Below are positions 43,941 through 52,856 of a DNA stretch of 64,000 bases, in pieces. Within the stretch, counting starts at the first letter, position 1. Every line of letters begins with the position of its first letter. Origin of the DNA: Paenibacillus chitinolyticus NBRC 15660 (GTDB taxonomy: Bacteria; Bacillota; Bacilli; Paenibacillales; NBRC-103111); contig NZ_BBJT01000005.1 of NCBI RefSeq assembly GCF_000739915.1, forward strand, positions 124,001 through 188,000, in the 5' to 3' direction. The translations under genes were made by a program, and so were the position numbers. The notes under the pieces were generated by a model, which was given only the letters and a program-made list of their open reading frames with translations, searched no databases and was not told the origin of the DNA.

Positions 43941-46157
43941 CTATTTGATAAGACGAGCATTTACCCAATCGGCATGGTCACTATCAATACCATCTCCACC
44001 ATCTGTTACTTTAAGTTTTAGCTCATTCTTTCCGGAAAGATTAACGTTTACCTCTTTTGCCTCTGTAGTTTTATTCATTTTACCGCTAGAGAATACAACT
44101 TGATTGTCTACAAGAACTTGGAACTCCACTGTACTTACAGAACCTACCTCACTATCTACCCCAACTAGCGCGGCAAAGGATGTGTACTTCCCATCCAATT
44201 TGTAGACAATTTCACTGTTAGCATGTGTGCCCAGACCTTTTGTATAGGCCTTGTCATTTAACTTAAGTGTATTTCCATCAACACTACGATCTTTTCGGAT
44301 TGTTCCCCAACCTATTGTGGCAGAAAACCAATCAATATCGCTGAGATACGTTGTAACAGGTTGCGCTGTTTCAAAGATTTTAATTTCACTTGCAGATGCA
44401 AAACCATTTGTTCCGCCACCTTGAGGTACTTCAAGCCGAACATATTTAGCAAGAGTAGGTGGGAAAGTTACTGTCTTCTCTGTTTTATCTTTTGCCCAAG
44501 TGCCTGTGGCAACCTCAGTGAAGGATACCCCATCAAGACTAGTTAGGATTCTATATTTTGTAATAATGCCATTTTCTTGAGTTTGTCGTGGCAGATAGGT
44601 TAGTTTGAAGAATGTTGAGGGATTTAGGTACTTTGCTGTAATGTTGTAAGGAAACTGATTGGGTTTACTCCATTCGCTGTGCCACAAAGTATTTGTATTT
44701 CCGTCAAATGCATATGCTGCCGCATTATTTTCACCTGAAGTCTCTTGGCTATTTGTTGTTGCCGCAATGATACCCCCAATACCTTTTACCTTATCCACTC
44801 CATCAGTTGGTTTAATGATGTTATACTCTGACCCAAACCAAATTGGTGCAGTTAGAAGAGGTAAACTTAATGAATTAATCTTATTTTTTGTTTCATTTGT
44901 TGCAGGTAAACCCCATTTATCAAAGAAAGGTGTCAAGTTATAGTGAGCTACTTTTGAAGTGTTTAGAATAAATGCCTGTTTTTTCTGATCATCTGTGGTT
45001 GGCAGATCAGTTTTTGCCATCTCACGATATAATCGATGTAACTCTGGGTAGAAGTTATCCCCAAAAGCAAGATTAAGTTGCCACAACATTTCTAATTTTG
45101 AATTAGAGTCTGTAAAATTTTTGGTTGGCTGATCTACAAACGTGAAAGCAGTTAAATACTCGCCTTGGGACCTTGCAGGCTCAGTAGGTTTAAGAGCCTT
45201 CTTAGCGGCTATAGAATATAGATTTACCGTCACCTCACTCATCTCACCCCAAGTCCAAGGTTCTTGTTGTCTCAAATGACCTGCCTCATGATACTGCCCC
45301 CAACCCATTCTTGTAAGGTTTAAAGCATCCGCATTTGCTTCACTCCTTGTAGGCATAATCGCCCCATCCCAAGTTGCCATTGCATAATACGATCCTGTGT
45401 CAAGTGGTGATTCAATAAAGCCAATCAAATGTTTATCTAAATGATGTCTAGGATCAGAATCAGAATTTGATAGTCCCGAAATTTTATCCTGTGCTCCAAT
45501 AAGCGTATCATAAGTCTGTAAAACAGGAACCGGGTCTTGATTCAAGATATGGTTTTGAGCAGAAGCATACGTAAAGACTAAGAGGGCTTTTTCTGATTGA
45601 AGAACAACAGAAGGTGCATTAGGATAAGCACTCATCATTGCCTGCCAATCCGCTTTTGTATTCTTGCCTAATACAAAGAATGGAACAGGACTTCCCCCAC
45701 TCACTACATTTACTTGAATACTCCCCTCATTGTTGCTGTTATCAAAAGACAATAAACCGCCATTTGGTGAGGAAATTGTGTTTTTACCTGCTTTTAATGG
45801 ATACCTGATCGCCCACTCTTTATCATGACGATGTGTCCCAATAATCGCTGTAATTGGTTTATCACCCGAGACTTCAATCTCAATTTGTTCATTGGCTTTT
45901 GCATATAAACCAGTTGGCTGAAATATTTTTCGAGCATCTGCGTACCCCTTCGCTCTACGCTCTCGCTCGCCTTCCGCCCATATATCTCCAAGGGCTTTCA
46001 CTTCAAAATTTCGCTGAACAACAAGATTACTTTGCTGTGTGATGGCTGTCTCTGACGTTTGGGCCAGTACCCTAGGTGGCGAGACAGGTACTACAACTGT
46101 TGCTGCCGTTACCGCCATTAGAGATAAAATCTGAAGTGACTTCTTAAGTTTTCTCAT
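43941..46157 (-). CDS. Secreted M60-like (enhancin) metallopeptidase with carbohydrate-binding modules
   Basis: 738 residues from ATG at 46157, seven bases after TAGGAGGG; a TTG one codon before is possible. A signal peptide ends near residue 33 (VLA/QT). The M60 core spans roughly 85-420 with the zinc site HEAGH at 290-294 and the downstream Glu in WTWGEMSEVTVN. A discoidin/CBM32-like domain follows at about 460-595 and an NPCBM-like domain (IGWGTIRKDRSVDG, KGLGTHANSEIVYKL) at about 610-738. Families of this type cleave mucin-like O-glycosylated proteins. The gene is distinctly AT-rich, which suggests horizontal transfer. Confidence 0.9.
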   Translation of the reverse strand: MRKLKKSLQILSLMAVTAATVVVPVSPPRVLAQTSETAITQQSNLVVQRNFEVKALGDIWAEGERERRAKGYADARKIFQPTGLYAKANEQIEIEVSGDKPITAIIGTHRHDKEWAIRYPLKAGKNTISSPNGGLLSFDNSNNEGSIQVNVVSGGSPVPFFVLGKNTKADWQAMMSAYPNAPSVVLQSEKALLVFTYASAQNHILNQDPVPVLQTYDTLIGAQDKISGLSNSDSDPRHHLDKHLIGFIESPLDTGSYYAMATWDGAIMPTRSEANADALNLTRMGWGQYHEAGHLRQQEPWTWGEMSEVTVNLYSIAAKKALKPTEPARSQGEYLTAFTFVDQPTKNFTDSNSKLEMLWQLNLAFGDNFYPELHRLYREMAKTDLPTTDDQKKQAFILNTSKVAHYNLTPFFDKWGLPATNETKNKINSLSLPLLTAPIWFGSEYNIIKPTDGVDKVKGIGGIIAATTNSQETSGENNAAAYAFDGNTNTLWHSEWSKPNQFPYNITAKYLNPSTFFKLTYLPRQTQENGIITKYRILTSLDGVSFTEVATGTWAKDKTEKTVTFPPTLAKYVRLEVPQGGGTNGFASASEIKIFETAQPVTTYLSDIDWFSATIGWGTIRKDRSVDGNTLKLNDKAYTKGLGTHANSEIVYKLDGKYTSFAALVGVDSEVGSVSTVEFQVLVDNQVVFSSGKMNKTTEAKEVNVNLSGKNELKLKVTDGGDGIDSDHADWVNARLIK

Positions 46158-46414
46158 CAATTCCCTCCTAAAATAAATTAAATTTATGCATAGCTAGCAT
46201 TTAAATGCCGGCATATCCATCTTGGTATGTATTAAATAACTTTCAGACTAATAGGACACTATTTCATTCCACTTTTTACCATTTGTAAAATAACACCATT
46301 TATCTCTATTTCTTCAACACCATCTTTATTCTTCTTTGAAAAATAAAAAAGACTCACAACATAAGCTGTGGGTTTCTTTCAGAGATACAAATGTTGGAAT
46401 CATTATAAACAAAA

Positions 46415-46464
46415 GAGGATGAGCACCACGCATAAGGGGAAATCCCTTTTACATGACTCATCCT
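46415..46464 (-). terminator. Two-tier hairpin, possible terminator of the stalk-domain gene
   Basis: An outer stem AGGATGAG/CTCATCCT encloses an inner AAGGG/CCCTT stem. The T run after it on the minus strand is short, so it may be a structured RNA or processing element rather than a terminator. Confidence 0.45.
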
Positions 46465-46483
46465 TTCTTATACCATCTACATG

Positions 46484-46555
46484 TTACAGAGTAAGAACTT
46501 CCTTTTTATCTATGGATACCGACTGCGCCTTCAAGTGCGGGATGTGATTACGCAT
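46484..46555 (-). CDS. Possible 23-residue peptide
   Basis: An ATG at 46555 with AGAGGAC upstream opens a 23-codon frame that starts MRNHIPHLK and ends DKKEVLTL. The size is that of a signal or leader peptide, but no processing site or partner gene is visible, and chance is a real alternative. Confidence 0.2.
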   Translation of the reverse strand: MRNHIPHLKAQSVSIDKKEVLTL

Positions 46556-46596
46556 AACGGTAGTCCTCTACAACCTGCGGAGCTTGCCGGGCTCTT

Positions 46597-47316
46597 TTAG
46601 TTGGCGGCAGGACTGTCTTCCGATGTCCCGTCCAGACCCACCACAAATAAATGTACCTTCTTATCGGCCGGGTTCACGTAGGAGATGGAATAAAAGTGCA
46701 GCTTATCGTTTTTCCAGCCGATAAATAAACTCGCTCCGACCTTTTTGTTGTTCAAGCCTTCGTAATCGATTACGTGGTCCGGAGTTCCCTCGGGACGCTC
46801 GTATCCGGCCTCTTTGAAATAATCAACTTTCGAAAAAGAATCGCTGCCGTTTTCAACATCTCCGTTGTCAGTGGCATTTTCAAGTTTTACTTGGAGCCGC
46901 GCCGCCACTTCTTCCCGGGTCAGACCCAGCTTCAGTTTCTCTTTGATCTCGGCAATTTTTTGCGCGATCTGCTTGTCTCTGTCCGTCTCGCCGGATTGCG
47001 GTGTAAACACAGGAGCTTCTTTTCCGGGAACAGATGTGATCGCGATCGTTTTCGTATCATTGTTCCACTGCACTTGTCCACCCATCGCCTCCACGACCGC
47101 TTTGGCCGGAACGTAGGAAGTGCCGTCGATAATGACCGGAGCCAGCGCTTTCCCTTCCCCGTTTTTCGCGGTCCAGGCTTCATTGTTGAGCGTAATCTTG
47201 ATATCCGGGTTCAGATAAGCTTCGATTTTCTCCACTCCGCCGGCGGCATAACTTGTCGCCCCCAACACGGCGGCTAATCCGCATGCGCCCAATAGAGCCA
47301 TGTACTTCTTTTTCAT
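46597..47316 (-). CDS. Stalk-domain (copper amine oxidase N-terminal) secreted protein
   Basis: 239 residues from ATG at 47316; the frame continues upstream to 47394 without signal. A signal peptide ends near residue 24 (SYA/AG). The stalk-type repeat is seen as APVIIDGTSYVPAKAVVEAM followed by VQWNNDTKTIAIT. The rest is a helical linker with IAQKIAEIKEKLKLGLTREEV and a C-terminal beta domain. Such proteins are typical of Paenibacillus envelopes. Function unknown. Confidence 0.82.
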   Translation of the reverse strand: MKKKYMALLGACGLAAVLGATSYAAGGVEKIEAYLNPDIKITLNNEAWTAKNGEGKALAPVIIDGTSYVPAKAVVEAMGGQVQWNNDTKTIAITSVPGKEAPVFTPQSGETDRDKQIAQKIAEIKEKLKLGLTREEVAARLQVKLENATDNGDVENGSDSFSKVDYFKEAGYERPEGTPDHVIDYEGLNNKKVGASLFIGWKNDKLHFYSISYVNPADKKVHLFVVGLDGTSEDSPAAN

Positions 47317-47462
47317 CCTCTGTTCTCCTTCTCCTTGGTTTTCTGAAATGAGTAACCATTTCCTTAAAACAATCCAGAAATAAGTGTAGCACACTAACTT
47401 TGTCTATTATTAACAAAAATGTAAATTAAATTGTCTAAAACTGGTCTTTAAAAAGCACCTTC

Positions 47463-48044
47463 TTAAACCTCTATCATTCCGATTCGCTCGTATGGGTAAT
47501 CGATCTGTTCCTTCACCTGATCCGCAGCTTCCCGCCCGGCGAGCATTTCGACCACATAGAGACCTATATCAATGGAAGCCGATACCCCTCCGCCCGTGAC
47601 GACATGGCCGTCCTTGACGATCCTGGTCCGGACCACTTCCTTGCAGTACGGTTCCAGCAGCTCATAAGCTTTCGGATGCGTGGTTGCTTTCCGGTTCTCC
47701 AGAAACCCGGCCGCCCCGAGCAAAAGCGAACCCGTGCACACCGAAACCACGTGTTTGACTTCCAGTCCCTGCCTCAGCCAATCCACGAACTCCGTTTGGA
47801 ACCTGAGCTTTCTCGTCCCCAGGCCGCCCGGAACAAACAGCAGGTCATATTCCGACAAATCCGGTTTTATTTTGCCGGCACGAATCGTCAAACCCTGCTC
47901 GTCCTTTACCTCCGGCGCAAGCGCGCAAATATCCCATGTCGTTCCTTTCGTTTTATCGAACAGATGAAGCCGGTTGACCACATCGTAAAAGCCGATAAAA
48001 TCCAGAAAAGTGATTCCGTCAAACACGATAAATGCGATTTTCAT
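47463..48044 (-). CDS. DJ-1/PfpI family protein
   Basis: 193 residues, ATG with GGAGG upstream. The nucleophile elbow is SVCTGS with Cys103 and an upstream Glu or Asp near DFIGFYDVV, matching the branch that includes isonitrile hydratase and the sensor part of ThiJ/AraC regulators. Activity may be a glyoxalase or hydratase type; not proved. It is a single-gene unit. Confidence 0.87.
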   Translation of the reverse strand: MKIAFIVFDGITFLDFIGFYDVVNRLHLFDKTKGTTWDICALAPEVKDEQGLTIRAGKIKPDLSEYDLLFVPGGLGTRKLRFQTEFVDWLRQGLEVKHVVSVCTGSLLLGAAGFLENRKATTHPKAYELLEPYCKEVVRTRIVKDGHVVTGGGVSASIDIGLYVVEMLAGREAADQVKEQIDYPYERIGMIEV

Positions 48045-48420
48045 TCCTAAACCTCCACACGGAAAAATTCATTTGAGCTTAGCGGGTCCGTTACTTGTTT
48101 CATGCAAGTTTACCGGAACAATTCAGCATTTAAATATTTAAGATCGAATGTTTTCTTCTTTTAAAAGCAGTCTTCCGCAAGCTTCAATCACCGTACGCCA
48201 ATACAGGTGCTGATTCTGCTTTTTATTTCCTATTTTCCACAATTATACAATCGTTTTTACTGTTCGTCTAATGAATGGTTTGTATCTTATTTGTTAAAGT
48301 TCATACATCATTTATCTCATATAAGGTCTATAGAACTACCTTTTGTTAAATTAATAATTCTATAGACCTACTATCTGCTTACGTGGTATTATTACCCATA
48401 TTTATCTAGGAGGAGTTCAA
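48045..48420. other. AT-rich upstream region of the zinc-ribbon gene
   Basis: No gene was found. The region is clearly AT-rich, contains the twin TCTATAGA palindromes at 48327 and 48359, and ends in TAGGAGGAG, the ribosome binding site of the next gene. Confidence 0.5.
48327..48366. promoter_or_regulatory. Twin TCTATAGA palindromes, possible operator pair
   Basis: TCTATAGA occurs at 48327-48334 and 48359-48366, 32 bases apart or about three helical turns, each followed by the similar ACTACC or CCTACT. The pair lies 55-95 bases upstream of the zinc-ribbon gene start and could bind a dimeric regulator. Confidence 0.4.
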
Positions 48421-49617
48421 TTGTTCAAGTGCAGCAAATGTGGAAATGAAACATTAGAAGAGGACAGTTTATTTTGTAAAAAATGTGGTTCGAAGCTTTC
48501 ATCTGACAGCACAAAGCCGGATAAACGGAAGAAGTTTTGGATTGGGGGAAGTTTGGCCTCGCTCCTGCTCATCGGGGTAGCCGTAACCATTATCATCCTC
48601 AACAACCCGATGACAAAATTCAAACGTGCCGTTCAAGGAAATCAAGTTTCAGAAGCAACCTCCGTTTATAATCAAAATATCAAGGGCGATGCCGAGAAAG
48701 AAAAGAAAGCAGACGCATTCATTACGGACGAAGTAACTCGCATTCAAGAGGAGTTTAAAAACAATAAACTGGAGCATCAGCAGGCAATCGCTTCATTAGA
48801 AACTTTAAAAAAATTGGAGGTACTGAAACCGTCCGTAGAAGCCGCCGTGAACAATGTGAACCAATTAAACGAATCCCGGACTTCTTTTAAAAAAGGACAA
48901 GAATATCTTGCCAATAAAAATGTTAAGGATGCCATCGCGGAATTAAAAAAGGTGATTAAGGAAGATCAAAATTATGCGCAGGCCCAGGAATTGATTTCCA
49001 CCCACACGACGGAATACAAAACCGCCGCCTTAAAAGATGCGGAGCAGTTCTCGGACAGCCAAGATTACGATAAAGCGATCGGTATTTTAAGCGATGCCTT
49101 GGTTGTAGCGCCCAACGATTCCGACATGATCGCAAAAAAGTCAAGTTTTCAAAAACTAAATGAAGCAAAGAAAGCCGAGGAAAGAAAAAAGAAAATCGAA
49201 GAAACCAAATCATCCCAAGAGGTTTCAGCAGACCATGCAAACATCGTTATTCAATCCACCGAGTATAAGGCTCTGTATCCCGATATGATTCAAGTCGTTG
49301 TTCGCAACAACACGGACAAGACTGTAAAAAGCATGAGTGTGTCCATGCTCGGATATGATTCCAACGGATTCCCGGTAAAAATTGAATTCTATTACGGCGG
49401 TTCCGCATCATTTGAATTTATCGGATCGGCAGAAAGCGTGAATATTATTCCCAAAGGAACGTACGGAAAAAACAGGGGCTGGAAAATTAGGGAGGGCCAT
49501 GGCATAAAAACGGTACTGGCCGCCGTAAAAGAAGTCGAGTATTATGACGGGACCAAATGGACCAATCCTTATTATGAATACTGGTTAGATGAGAATAAAG
49601 AAAAACCTCTTCATTGA
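48421..49617 (+). CDS. Zinc-ribbon membrane protein with DUF5780-like C-terminus
   Basis: 398 residues from TTG at 48421 behind AGGAGG. Residues 3-23 form a zinc ribbon (CSKCGN and CKKCGS), a membrane segment lies near 42-60, then a long helical region with TPR-like units (about 65-275) and a C-terminal domain from about 280 ending TNPYYEYWLDENKEKPL, which matches the DUF5780 pattern. Such proteins are envelope proteins of Firmicutes with unknown function. The gene is AT-rich relative to most of the window. Confidence 0.8.
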   Translation: MFKCSKCGNETLEEDSLFCKKCGSKLSSDSTKPDKRKKFWIGGSLASLLLIGVAVTIIILNNPMTKFKRAVQGNQVSEATSVYNQNIKGDAEKEKKADAFITDEVTRIQEEFKNNKLEHQQAIASLETLKKLEVLKPSVEAAVNNVNQLNESRTSFKKGQEYLANKNVKDAIAELKKVIKEDQNYAQAQELISTHTTEYKTAALKDAEQFSDSQDYDKAIGILSDALVVAPNDSDMIAKKSSFQKLNEAKKAEERKKKIEETKSSQEVSADHANIVIQSTEYKALYPDMIQVVVRNNTDKTVKSMSVSMLGYDSNGFPVKIEFYYGGSASFEFIGSAESVNIIPKGTYGKNRGWKIREGHGIKTVLAAVKEVEYYDGTKWTNPYYEYWLDENKEKPLH

Positions 49618-49650
49618 ATTCATTATGTAGGAAAATAATTTCAAGTTGAA

Positions 49651-49674
49651 GGGCCATCTACGGAAGGATGGCCC
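49651..49674 (+). terminator. Terminator after the zinc-ribbon gene
   Basis: GGGCCATC pairs perfectly with GATGGCCC around an 8-base loop, followed by TGTTTTTTTT. Confidence 0.9.
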
Positions 49675-49700
49675 TGTTTTTTTTACTTTAGTTCGAATGT

Positions 49701-50378
49701 TCAACGACTCGCCGGAAGGCCCTGACTTTGTGCGAAAGCTTGATTCATGTCCTTGATTAAGGAAGCCGAATCATAAATCGAAATTCCGATATTCCGGATT
49801 TCCTCCTTCCCCTTCTCGTACACGCCGGAAATGGCATCTTCCACCATAATCGCTTTAAAGTCGCGCTCGCTTGCCTCGTACATGCTCGTCCTGGGGCAGT
49901 TCGGAAAATTACAGCCCGTGAAAATAAGGGTGTCGATGCCCCGCTCTTTTAGGAAATCTTCCAATTGCGTGTTATAAAAAGCTCCCCAGCGGGATTTGTA
50001 TATGACCCACTCCCGCTCACCGATCGCCTGGATCTCTCCGCCGAGCAGCGCCTCGAACCGCAGCTCCTCCGCATGGGGCGGTTTTATCGCATCCGCGAGA
50101 TCCGCGCCCCAAGTCCCCGGCGCTGCGATAGCCGCCCCGGCCTCGATCATTGCTTTGCGGCACAGATCCGCATTCGAGCCGTCCCGTTCGTAAATCCGGA
50201 TCACGTGGATAACCGGGATGCCGTGGGCCCGGCATTGTTCGAGAAGGCGGCCCATGACGGGCAGCACCTCGCTCGTACCCGGGATTTCGGCCGGAGCGCC
50301 GGACAGGCTGAAATCGTTTTGCGTGTCGATCGTCAACAACGCGGCTGTTACCAAATTCGGCTGAATATACGTATTCAT
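49701..50378 (-). CDS. Isochorismatase family cysteine hydrolase
   Basis: 225 residues from ATG at 50378. The catalytic triad is visible: Asp18 in LTIDTQNDF, Lys in VIYKSRWGAFYNT near residue 130, and Cys in FTGCNFPNCPRTSMYEA near residue 158-162. Family members hydrolyse amides or vinyl ethers such as nicotinamide, isochorismate and ureidoacrylate. The substrate here is unknown. It stands alone downstream of the zinc-ribbon gene on the opposite strand. Confidence 0.88.
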   Translation of the reverse strand: MNTYIQPNLVTAALLTIDTQNDFSLSGAPAEIPGTSEVLPVMGRLLEQCRAHGIPVIHVIRIYERDGSNADLCRKAMIEAGAAIAAPGTWGADLADAIKPPHAEELRFEALLGGEIQAIGEREWVIYKSRWGAFYNTQLEDFLKERGIDTLIFTGCNFPNCPRTSMYEASERDFKAIMVEDAISGVYEKGKEEIRNIGISIYDSASLIKDMNQAFAQSQGLPASR

Positions 50379-50462
50379 TCCTACTCGTCCCCCGAACCCT
50401 TTTTCCACAATTATACATTCGCTTCCGGCCTTCGTCTAACAAAAAGTCCCTTCTACGCACGC

Positions 50463-51542
50463 TTACAGCTTTCTCATCAAGGCTTCCAGCGGCCCTCTTG
50501 TAAATTTGCGTCTCCAAAGAAGACTCGCCCCGACCGCAGCGGCAAAATAACCGATCGAATATGCGACGGAGAAAGGCAGGGAGCCGTTTTCCAGCATCCC
50601 AAGCGCCTCCAGAAGACCAAGGCCTGCAACGACGTGCAAAATATAGTGGCTCAGCGCCATTTGTCCGGTATGGACAAGAGCCGTGAGCATACGCCGTCCC
50701 GGCAATTTTTCCATCACGTAGATGCACGCAAAGATTACCAGCACGGCCGTGCTCGTCGCGGAAATCATATAGAGCAAATTCGGCGGCATAGGCTTCGTCT
50801 CAAAAAGATAGCGTCCCCCCGCATCTCCAACGGCAGCAGAGCTCAGTTTCATGGCGAGCCGTGAGATCAGTTCGCATGCGGCGAACACGATCAGGGAGAC
50901 GGTCACCCGCTTGGCGCGCACAGACGGATCGGTAAGGTCCAGACGGCCGATCAGCATCCCGGTCAGAAAAAAAGCAAACCAGGGAAGCGCGGGATGGAAC
51001 CCGTTAAAGAACAGATTCCGGATAAAGCCGCCGACCGTCCAAAAATCGGTGTAGGAATGAAAAGCGGCATCCCAGCCCGCCCCATAATTCAGCGCAAGCT
51101 GTGCGCATTGACCCGCCAAAACGGCGATAACGGCCGCACCCGTAAGGAAGCGGTTGGATGAACGGATCAGAAATGATGCCGCAAACAAAAACAAGGCATA
51201 GTAGTGCAAAATATCCGCCGTCCACCCCAATGCCAGCAGAAACAGTCCGAGCGCAAGCAGATACGCCGACCTTTTGCGGAGGACGAGTTTCTGCTTTGCC
51301 AGCTCGGGCTCGTCACCCCGCCGGGCTTTGCGGGTCATGAGGGAAATGCCGATCCCCGCCAGCACGACAAATACCGCGGAGGCTCTCCCCTCGAACAAGC
51401 CGGCGAATCCGGCCAGCCACGAGGGTCCGCTTCCGTCCGCCATCATCGCGATTTTGTAGTTCACCACAATCATCCCGAAGATGGATAAAGCCCGGGCCAA
51501 ATCCAGCCCGGAAACTCGCGCTTCTTTTTTCGCGACCACCAT
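50463..51542 (-). CDS. DUF418/heparan acetyltransferase-like membrane protein
   Basis: 359 residues, ATG behind GGAGG. About ten membrane segments; VSGLDLARALSIFGMIVVNY near the start and the central FNGFHPALPWFAFFLTGMLI followed by ALSHYILHVVAGLGLLEAL at the C-terminal end are the family signatures. Relatives transfer acyl groups across the membrane or have unknown roles. A palindromic operator sits directly upstream, so the gene is probably regulated by a TetR-type repressor not encoded next to it. Confidence 0.85.
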   Translation of the reverse strand: MVVAKKEARVSGLDLARALSIFGMIVVNYKIAMMADGSGPSWLAGFAGLFEGRASAVFVVLAGIGISLMTRKARRGDEPELAKQKLVLRKRSAYLLALGLFLLALGWTADILHYYALFLFAASFLIRSSNRFLTGAAVIAVLAGQCAQLALNYGAGWDAAFHSYTDFWTVGGFIRNLFFNGFHPALPWFAFFLTGMLIGRLDLTDPSVRAKRVTVSLIVFAACELISRLAMKLSSAAVGDAGGRYLFETKPMPPNLLYMISATSTAVLVIFACIYVMEKLPGRRMLTALVHTGQMALSHYILHVVAGLGLLEALGMLENGSLPFSVAYSIGYFAAAVGASLLWRRKFTRGPLEALMRKL

Positions 51543-51563
51543 AATAAAATCCTCCAGGTTAAA

Positions 51564-51587
51564 ATTTTACCTACCGGTAAGTAAAAT
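51564..51587. promoter_or_regulatory. 24-bp palindromic operator (TetR type)
   Basis: ATTTTAC and GTAAAAT are the arms around CTACCGGTA, a nearly perfect palindrome with TACC-GGTA core, the form bound by TetR or AcrR-type repressors. It lies about 22 bases upstream of the DUF418 gene start, a place where it would block transcription or initiation. Confidence 0.55.
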
Positions 51588-51600
51588 AATAACCGAAAAA

Positions 51601-51621
51601 AGACCGGTCTGCAACCGGACG
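51601..51621 (-). terminator. Terminator of the VOC gene at 51646
   Basis: On the minus strand GTCCGGT pairs with ACCGGTC around a short loop and is followed by TTTTTT. Confidence 0.75.
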
Positions 51622-51645
51622 TTTTTTTATGCGCTGCCTTTTCAC

Positions 51646-52002
51646 TTATTCGAAGAAAATTAGTTTATTCCCGAAAGGGTCGGTTACCGTGCATTCTTTT
51701 GTTTCCCAAGGCGTACGTTCGATTCCCGGCCTGGCGTAGGGATAATGTTTGCCGATCAGCGTCTTCTGCAAATCTTCTACGCCGGAAACCGCAATCCGGA
51801 GCGCCGCACCGGGGCTGCAATCTCCATAATGCTCGCTGAGGTGAAGAACGATTTCATCCCGGGAAATCTGCATGTACAAAGGCATGCCGGGCTCGAAGCG
51901 GTGTTCCCAATCCAGCGTGAACTCCAGAAACTCCACATAAAATTGTTTGGCTTTCTTTTCATCGAATATGCGCAAAATAGGGGTGATTCCCGTTAAGGTC
52001 AT
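51646..52002 (-). CDS. VOC family protein (bleomycin-resistance type)
   Basis: 118 residues, ATG behind GGAGGTG. TGITPILRIFDEKKAKQFYV at the start and ECTVTDPFGNKLIFFE at the end mark a single VOC module; HLSEHYGDCSPGA in the middle carries a likely ligand region. These proteins are small antibiotic-binding or lyase proteins; no substrate known. Confidence 0.87.
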   Translation of the reverse strand: MTLTGITPILRIFDEKKAKQFYVEFLEFTLDWEHRFEPGMPLYMQISRDEIVLHLSEHYGDCSPGAALRIAVSGVEDLQKTLIGKHYPYARPGIERTPWETKECTVTDPFGNKLIFFE

Positions 52003-52045
52003 TTCGTTGGCACCTCCGCAGTGTTATTCGCCTCCTTTCCCCGAA

Positions 52046-52786
52046 TCAACTTACCCATGTCTTGATCATGGCGAAGTATTCCCGGATCATATTAATCGGT
52101 TTGAGATGCGCCGGTGACGGGCTCGAAAGGCCGTACGCCTCATAACCTTCCCGTTTCGCCAGCAGCTTGGCCCGGTACATGTGATAGTCGCTTGTGACAA
52201 TGAGGATTTTCGGATCGTTGATGCCCTTTTCTTTCAAAACGGCTTTGGTAAATCTCAAATTCTCAAGGGTGCTTGTCGATCTGCTTTCGAGAAGAATCCG
52301 GTTCTCCGCGATTCCCTTCTTCACCAGGTAGTCCCTCATAGCCACCGCTTCCGGCACATTCTCGCCCGGGCCTTGACCGCCCGAAACGACCACGGTGATG
52401 TCCTTCTTCCCGGAAACGTAAGCGAACCCCGCATCCAGTCTCTGCTGAAGCGTAAGCGACACTTCGTATCCTTTCAGGCCCGATCCCAATATAACGACGG
52501 TGTCCGCTCCCGAGGTTCCGGCTTCGTCGGCGCCCATTTGAGAGAGCACGAACGATTCCACGACCGCAAAAGAAAGGGCGATCAGCAGCGAACCCGCCCA
52601 CAGCGTTTTTCGCAGCCTCACACGCTTGCTAAAATCAATCCTCCTGATTATCAGGAGAAGAACGACTGCGATGCCAAAAAGCATCATCCCGAACCGTCCT
52701 CTAAACAAAAAAGGAGAGCTTAAAAATGTCAGAACCAACAACACGTCCGCCACTTTCGCTTTCCTGATTCCAGACCATCTCTTCAT
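52046..52786 (-). CDS. YdcF/SanA family membrane protein (DUF218)
   Basis: 246 residues from ATG at 52786; the open frame to 52945 is not family sequence. Two or three membrane segments occupy the first 80 residues, followed by the DUF218 domain: TVVILGSGLKGYEVSLTLQQ, ITVVVSGGQGPGENVPEAVA and ENRILLESRSTSTLENLRFT. Members act in envelope biology, for example vancomycin tolerance in Escherichia coli, by an unknown mechanism. It may share a transcript with the VOC gene 70 bases upstream. Confidence 0.87.
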   Translation of the reverse strand: MKRWSGIRKAKVADVLLVLTFLSSPFLFRGRFGMMLFGIAVVLLLIIRRIDFSKRVRLRKTLWAGSLLIALSFAVVESFVLSQMGADEAGTSGADTVVILGSGLKGYEVSLTLQQRLDAGFAYVSGKKDITVVVSGGQGPGENVPEAVAMRDYLVKKGIAENRILLESRSTSTLENLRFTKAVLKEKGINDPKILIVTSDYHMYRAKLLAKREGYEAYGLSSPSPAHLKPINMIREYFAMIKTWVS

Positions 52787-52856
52787 GTCACGGTTCTCCT
52801 CAATCTTCCCCGCCGATAACCGGCGATTTTCCGGACGAAATCTGTACCGGTAACGT

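Larger units (their letters stand above)
46158..46596. other. AT-rich intergenic stretch with hairpins
   Basis: Nothing certain is coded here. It holds the M60 promoter region, a small hairpin ACTCACA/TGTGGGT near 46352-46373, a larger hairpin at 46415-46464, and a 23-codon open frame at 46484-46555. The sequence AAAATAACACCATTT at about 46287-46301 also occurs upstream of the gene at 59448. Confidence 0.5.

Noticed and set aside
43607-44021. Plus-strand frames across the YHYH and M60 gene ends
   Set aside because: They cross a terminator and two well-supported minus-strand genes and have no recognisable product.
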